DNA from: an uncultured Clostridia bacterium
GTDB taxonomy: Bacteria > Bacillota > Clostridia > Oscillospirales > Oscillospiraceae
DNA length: 6,983 bases
Assembly: GCA_946187475.1 (NCBI GenBank)
Contig: CAMHRJ010000119.1
Coordinates: 1-6,983 of the forward strand
Direction: 5' to 3'
Below are positions 4,675 to 6,983 of the stretch, one piece after another; within the stretch, counting starts at the first letter, position 1; every line of letters starts with the position of its first letter. Made by a program: the position numbers and the translations under genes. The notes beneath the pieces were generated by a model that saw nothing but the letters and a program-made list of their open reading frames with translations, was not told where the DNA came from and searched no databases.

Positions 4675-6983
4675 ATGAAAAAACGGACGATAACGATTCT
4701 CCTCGTCGTGATGATGGTCCTCTCGCTGCTGCCGACTGCGGCGTTTGCGCTGGAAGGCACCTATGGCGACATGACCTATCATGTCACCAACGGAGCGGTT
4801 ACCATCGATTCCTGTGCCGAAGTGGAAAGCGGCAAAGTAGTAATCCCCGATATGATCGACGGATATCCGGTCACGGCCATCGGCGCCTATGCCTTCAACG
4901 GCCATGAAGAGCTGACAAGCATCAAGCTGCCGGACAGCATTGTCACCATCGGCGAATACGCCTTTGCAGGCTGCGATGACCTCGAGAGCATCACCATTCC
5001 CGAGGGCGTCACCGCAATCCCGGCCCACACCTTTGATAATTGCTGTGCGCTGGTGGATGTGAATCTTCCGGAAAGTCTTACCACCATCGGAGCTTACGCC
5101 TTTTTTGAGTGCATTGACCTCACCGTCATTGCGATTCCGGAGGGCGTTGCCTCCTTCGGGGCCAATTGCTTCAGTGATTGCCACTCGCTGTCTGACTTTG
5201 TGATTCCCGACGGCGTCAAAAAGATCCCGAATCGGATGTTTTTTGACTGCTTTTCTCTGGAGAACGTGGGCATTCCGTCGAGCGTTACCCAGATCGGAGA
5301 CGGGGCTTTCAGGGAGTGCGAGGATCTCTCCGACGTCTACTACTCCGGGAATGAGAGTGCCTGGAACGCGATCACGGTTGGCACCAACAACAAGATGATG
5401 ACAAACGCCAAAAAACACTTTGGTGCGCAGACCGTGCAGCCCAGAATTGGCGAACTTGGCCGTGTGACCTACAAAATCAACATCACCGGCACAGCTGCCA
5501 TCATCGCAAGCCAGTCCATCGAAGGCGCTGTGAAGATACCCGCCAAGATCAAGGGCTATCCGGTCACGCTCATCGACGATTACGCCTTCATATGGAATAG
5601 TCATATGACGCAGGTGACGCTCCCGGACAGCATCACCGCCATTGGGGAAGAAGCGTTTTACGCCTGCTGGGAGCTGGAGAGAATCAATCTTCCCAACGGA
5701 CTTACCAGCATCGGATACTGCGCGTTCCGCAACTGCAACTTAAAGAGCGTTGTCATGCCGGATACCGTCACGGAGGTCAGCGGCGGTTTGTTCTCTCACA
5801 ATGATCAGCTGAGCGAAGTGGTTCTCTCCAAGAACCTCACCGAGCTGCCTTATATGATACCGGAAGAGAGCGATGATCCGGATGATGTGGCCGAGGGATT
5901 CTTTGACCACTGCGTCAGCCTGAAGCAGATCACAATTCCGGCGGCGATGACCCGGATCGACGATCTTGCGTTCTATGACTGCTCCGGATTGGAGCAGGTG
6001 ACGATTCTGGGTCCCCTGTCCGAGATCGGAGATGCGGCGTTCTATGGCTGCAATGCGCTGAAGGACGTCTGGTTCTCCGGCACCAAGGCACAGTGGAATG
6101 CCATCGCCATCGGTTCCGACAATACGCCGCTGAACTCCGCCGCGATTCACTATAACTATCAGCCCCTGTCCATCACCACCCAGCCGAAGAACGTCTCCAC
6201 TGTGGAAGGGAAGACCGTCACCATGAAGGTGGCGGCAACGGGCAGCGGCCTGAAGTATCAGTGGCAGTACAAGTCCAGCGACGGCACCTGGAAGAATACC
6301 ACCCTGAGCGGCTGCCAGTCTGCCACGCTCTCGATCCCGGCCACGGTCGCCCGCAACGGCAACCAATACCGCTGTGTGATCCAGAATGGCCGCGACACCG
6401 TAACCTCCAACGCTGCGAAGATCACGGTGCTGGGCATCAAGACCCAGCCCGCCAACATCTCCACCACGGTGGGCAAGACGGTGACGATGAAGGTGGTCGC
6501 CACCGGCTCCAACCTGACTTATCAGTGGCAGTACAAGGCTTCGGACGGCACCTGGAAGAACACCACCCTCAGCGGAAATCAGACCGCCACGCTCTCGATC
6601 CCGGCCACGGTTGCCCGCAATGGCAACGTGTACCGCTGCGTGGTGAAGAGCGGCAGCAATTCGGTCAATTCCAACCCCGCGAAGCTGACCGTTTTCGGCA
6701 TCAAGACGCAGCCTGCCAACGTCTCCGGCAAGGTGGGCAATACGGTCACCATGAAGGTAGTGGCAACCGGCACCAACCTGACCTACCAGTGGCAGTACAA
6801 GGCCTCTGACGGCACCTGGAAGAACACGACTCTGGAGGGTGCGAAGACTGCAACCCTGAAGATCCCGGTGACTGCGGCCCGCAACGGCAACGTCTACCGC
6901 TGTGTGGTCAAGAGCGGCAGCAACACCGTCACTTCCAAATCCGCAAAGCTGACGGTCTTTGCCATCAAGACCCAGCCCACCAA
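4675..6983 (+). CDS. Secreted BspA-like leucine-rich-repeat (LRR_5) protein with tandem Ig-like repeats, 3' end outside window
   Basis: 769 complete codons are visible and the frame is open at the right edge. Residues 1-25 are a signal peptide (MKKR, hydrophobic core, AFA cleavage after 25), so the protein is exported. Residues about 28-249 and 258-493 are two related LRR_5 modules of about 22-23-residue units such as TIGEYAFAGCDDLESITIPEG. Each module begins with a GYPVT(A/L)I unit (63-69, 294-300) and ends with a cap, SGNESAWNAITVG (224-236) or SGTKAQWNAIAIG (468-480). From residue 500 there are 88-residue Ig-like repeats with YQWQYK and YRCV core motifs. BspA-type proteins of oral and gut bacteria bind host matrix or other cells; that role here is inference. 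An anchor (LPxTG, SLH) or dockerin, if any, is beyond the window. AAGGAGGA (4661-4668) lies 6 bases before the ATG. Module 2 carries an acidic insertion around 391-408. Confidence 0.88.
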   Translation, partial: MKKRTITILLVVMMVLSLLPTAAFALEGTYGDMTYHVTNGAVTIDSCAEVESGKVVIPDMIDGYPVTAIGAYAFNGHEELTSIKLPDSIVTIGEYAFAGCDDLESITIPEGVTAIPAHTFDNCCALVDVNLPESLTTIGAYAFFECIDLTVIAIPEGVASFGANCFSDCHSLSDFVIPDGVKKIPNRMFFDCFSLENVGIPSSVTQIGDGAFRECEDLSDVYYSGNESAWNAITVGTNNKMMTNAKKHFGAQTVQPRIGELGRVTYKINITGTAAIIASQSIEGAVKIPAKIKGYPVTLIDDYAFIWNSHMTQVTLPDSITAIGEEAFYACWELERINLPNGLTSIGYCAFRNCNLKSVVMPDTVTEVSGGLFSHNDQLSEVVLSKNLTELPYMIPEESDDPDDVAEGFFDHCVSLKQITIPAAMTRIDDLAFYDCSGLEQVTILGPLSEIGDAAFYGCNALKDVWFSGTKAQWNAIAIGSDNTPLNSAAIHYNYQPLSITTQPKNVSTVEGKTVTMKVAATGSGLKYQWQYKSSDGTWKNTTLSGCQSATLSIPATVARNGNQYRCVIQNGRDTVTSNAAKITVLGIKTQPANISTTVGKTVTMKVVATGSNLTYQWQYKASDGTWKNTTLSGNQTATLSIPATVARNGNVYRCVVKSGSNSVNSNPAKLTVFGIKTQPANVSGKVGNTVTMKVVATGTNLTYQWQYKASDGTWKNTTLEGAKTATLKIPVTAARNGNVYRCVVKSGSNTVTSKSAKLTVFAIKTQPT
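6172..6983 (+). repeat. Tandem 264-bp (88-aa) Ig-like repeats
   Basis: Three complete units start at 6172, 6436 and 6700, and a fourth starts at 6964. The period is exactly 264 bases each time. Each unit runs from I(K/T)TQP through Y-Q-W-Q-Y-K, S-D-G-T-W-K-N-T, A-R-N-G-N and Y-R-C-V to the next repeat. Units 2 and 3 are the most alike at the DNA level. The usual B-strand Cys of an Ig domain is replaced (VTMKV), leaving one conserved Cys per unit in the F strand. Confidence 0.9.

Noticed and set aside
4609..5604. Long open frame (331 codons) on the complement of the leucine-rich-repeat gene
   Set aside because: It is antisense to a clear coding gene with signal peptide, ribosome site and repeats; its own sequence is only the mirrored repeat composition and it has no ribosome site.
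5740..6366. 208-codon open frame on the complement
   Set aside because: Antisense shadow of the same repeat gene with no recognisable domain or start signal.
6261..6809. 182-codon plus-strand frame inside the Ig-like repeats
   Set aside because: It is an alternate frame of the repeats; His/Gln/Arg-rich low-complexity content repeats with the 264-bp period and nothing resembles a protein family.

Overview
The window looks like chromosomal DNA from a GC-rich Clostridia member, most likely a gut Oscillospirales/Oscillospiraceae-type anaerobe. This is inferred from strong GGAGG-type ribosome sites, sigma-A-like promoters, an apparent 2-hydroxyacyl-CoA dehydratase, a DUF3343/cysteine desulfurase pair, and a secreted BspA-type leucine-rich-repeat protein with Ig-like repeats. 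No RNA genes, CRISPR array, transposase or phage genes are visible.

Layout. (1) 1-168, minus strand: the N-terminal 56 codons of a 2-hydroxyacyl-CoA dehydratase-like protein running off the left edge. Its promoter is divergent from (2) a plus-strand pair at 354-950: a 76-aa DUF3467-like small protein and a HypA-type nickel metallochaperone. The HypA gene ends inside an intrinsic terminator. (3) 983-2343, plus strand: a translationally coupled pair (ATGA overlap). The first is a shortened diaminopimelate-epimerase-fold protein that seems to lack one catalytic cysteine. The second is a YjjG-type HAD nucleotidase. (4) 2344-2597: a convergent intergenic region packed almost end to end with hairpins, including a bidirectional terminator. 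(5) 3964-2598, minus strand: DUF3343 protein followed by a cysteine desulfurase family protein, again with an ATGA overlap. (6) 4096-4506, plus strand and divergent from (5): an Rrf2/IscR-type regulator with three cysteines and a perfect 8-bp-arm palindrome over its own -10 box. (7) From 4675 to the right edge: a secreted LRR_5 protein with two related leucine-rich modules followed by 88-residue Ig-like repeats; its 3' end lies outside the window.

How the parts may work together. The clearest functional unit is the divergent Rrf2 regulator / DUF3343 / cysteine desulfurase locus. It reads as a redox- or Fe-S-sensing switch next to a sulfur (or selenium) mobilisation pair. The HypA-like gene handles nickel, but no hydrogenase or HypB is in view. 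The LRR-Ig gene is an independent, well-expressed surface or secreted protein unit with its own promoter and a terminator in front of it. The least explained parts are the multi-hairpin element at 2402-2597 and the degenerate epimerase-fold protein.
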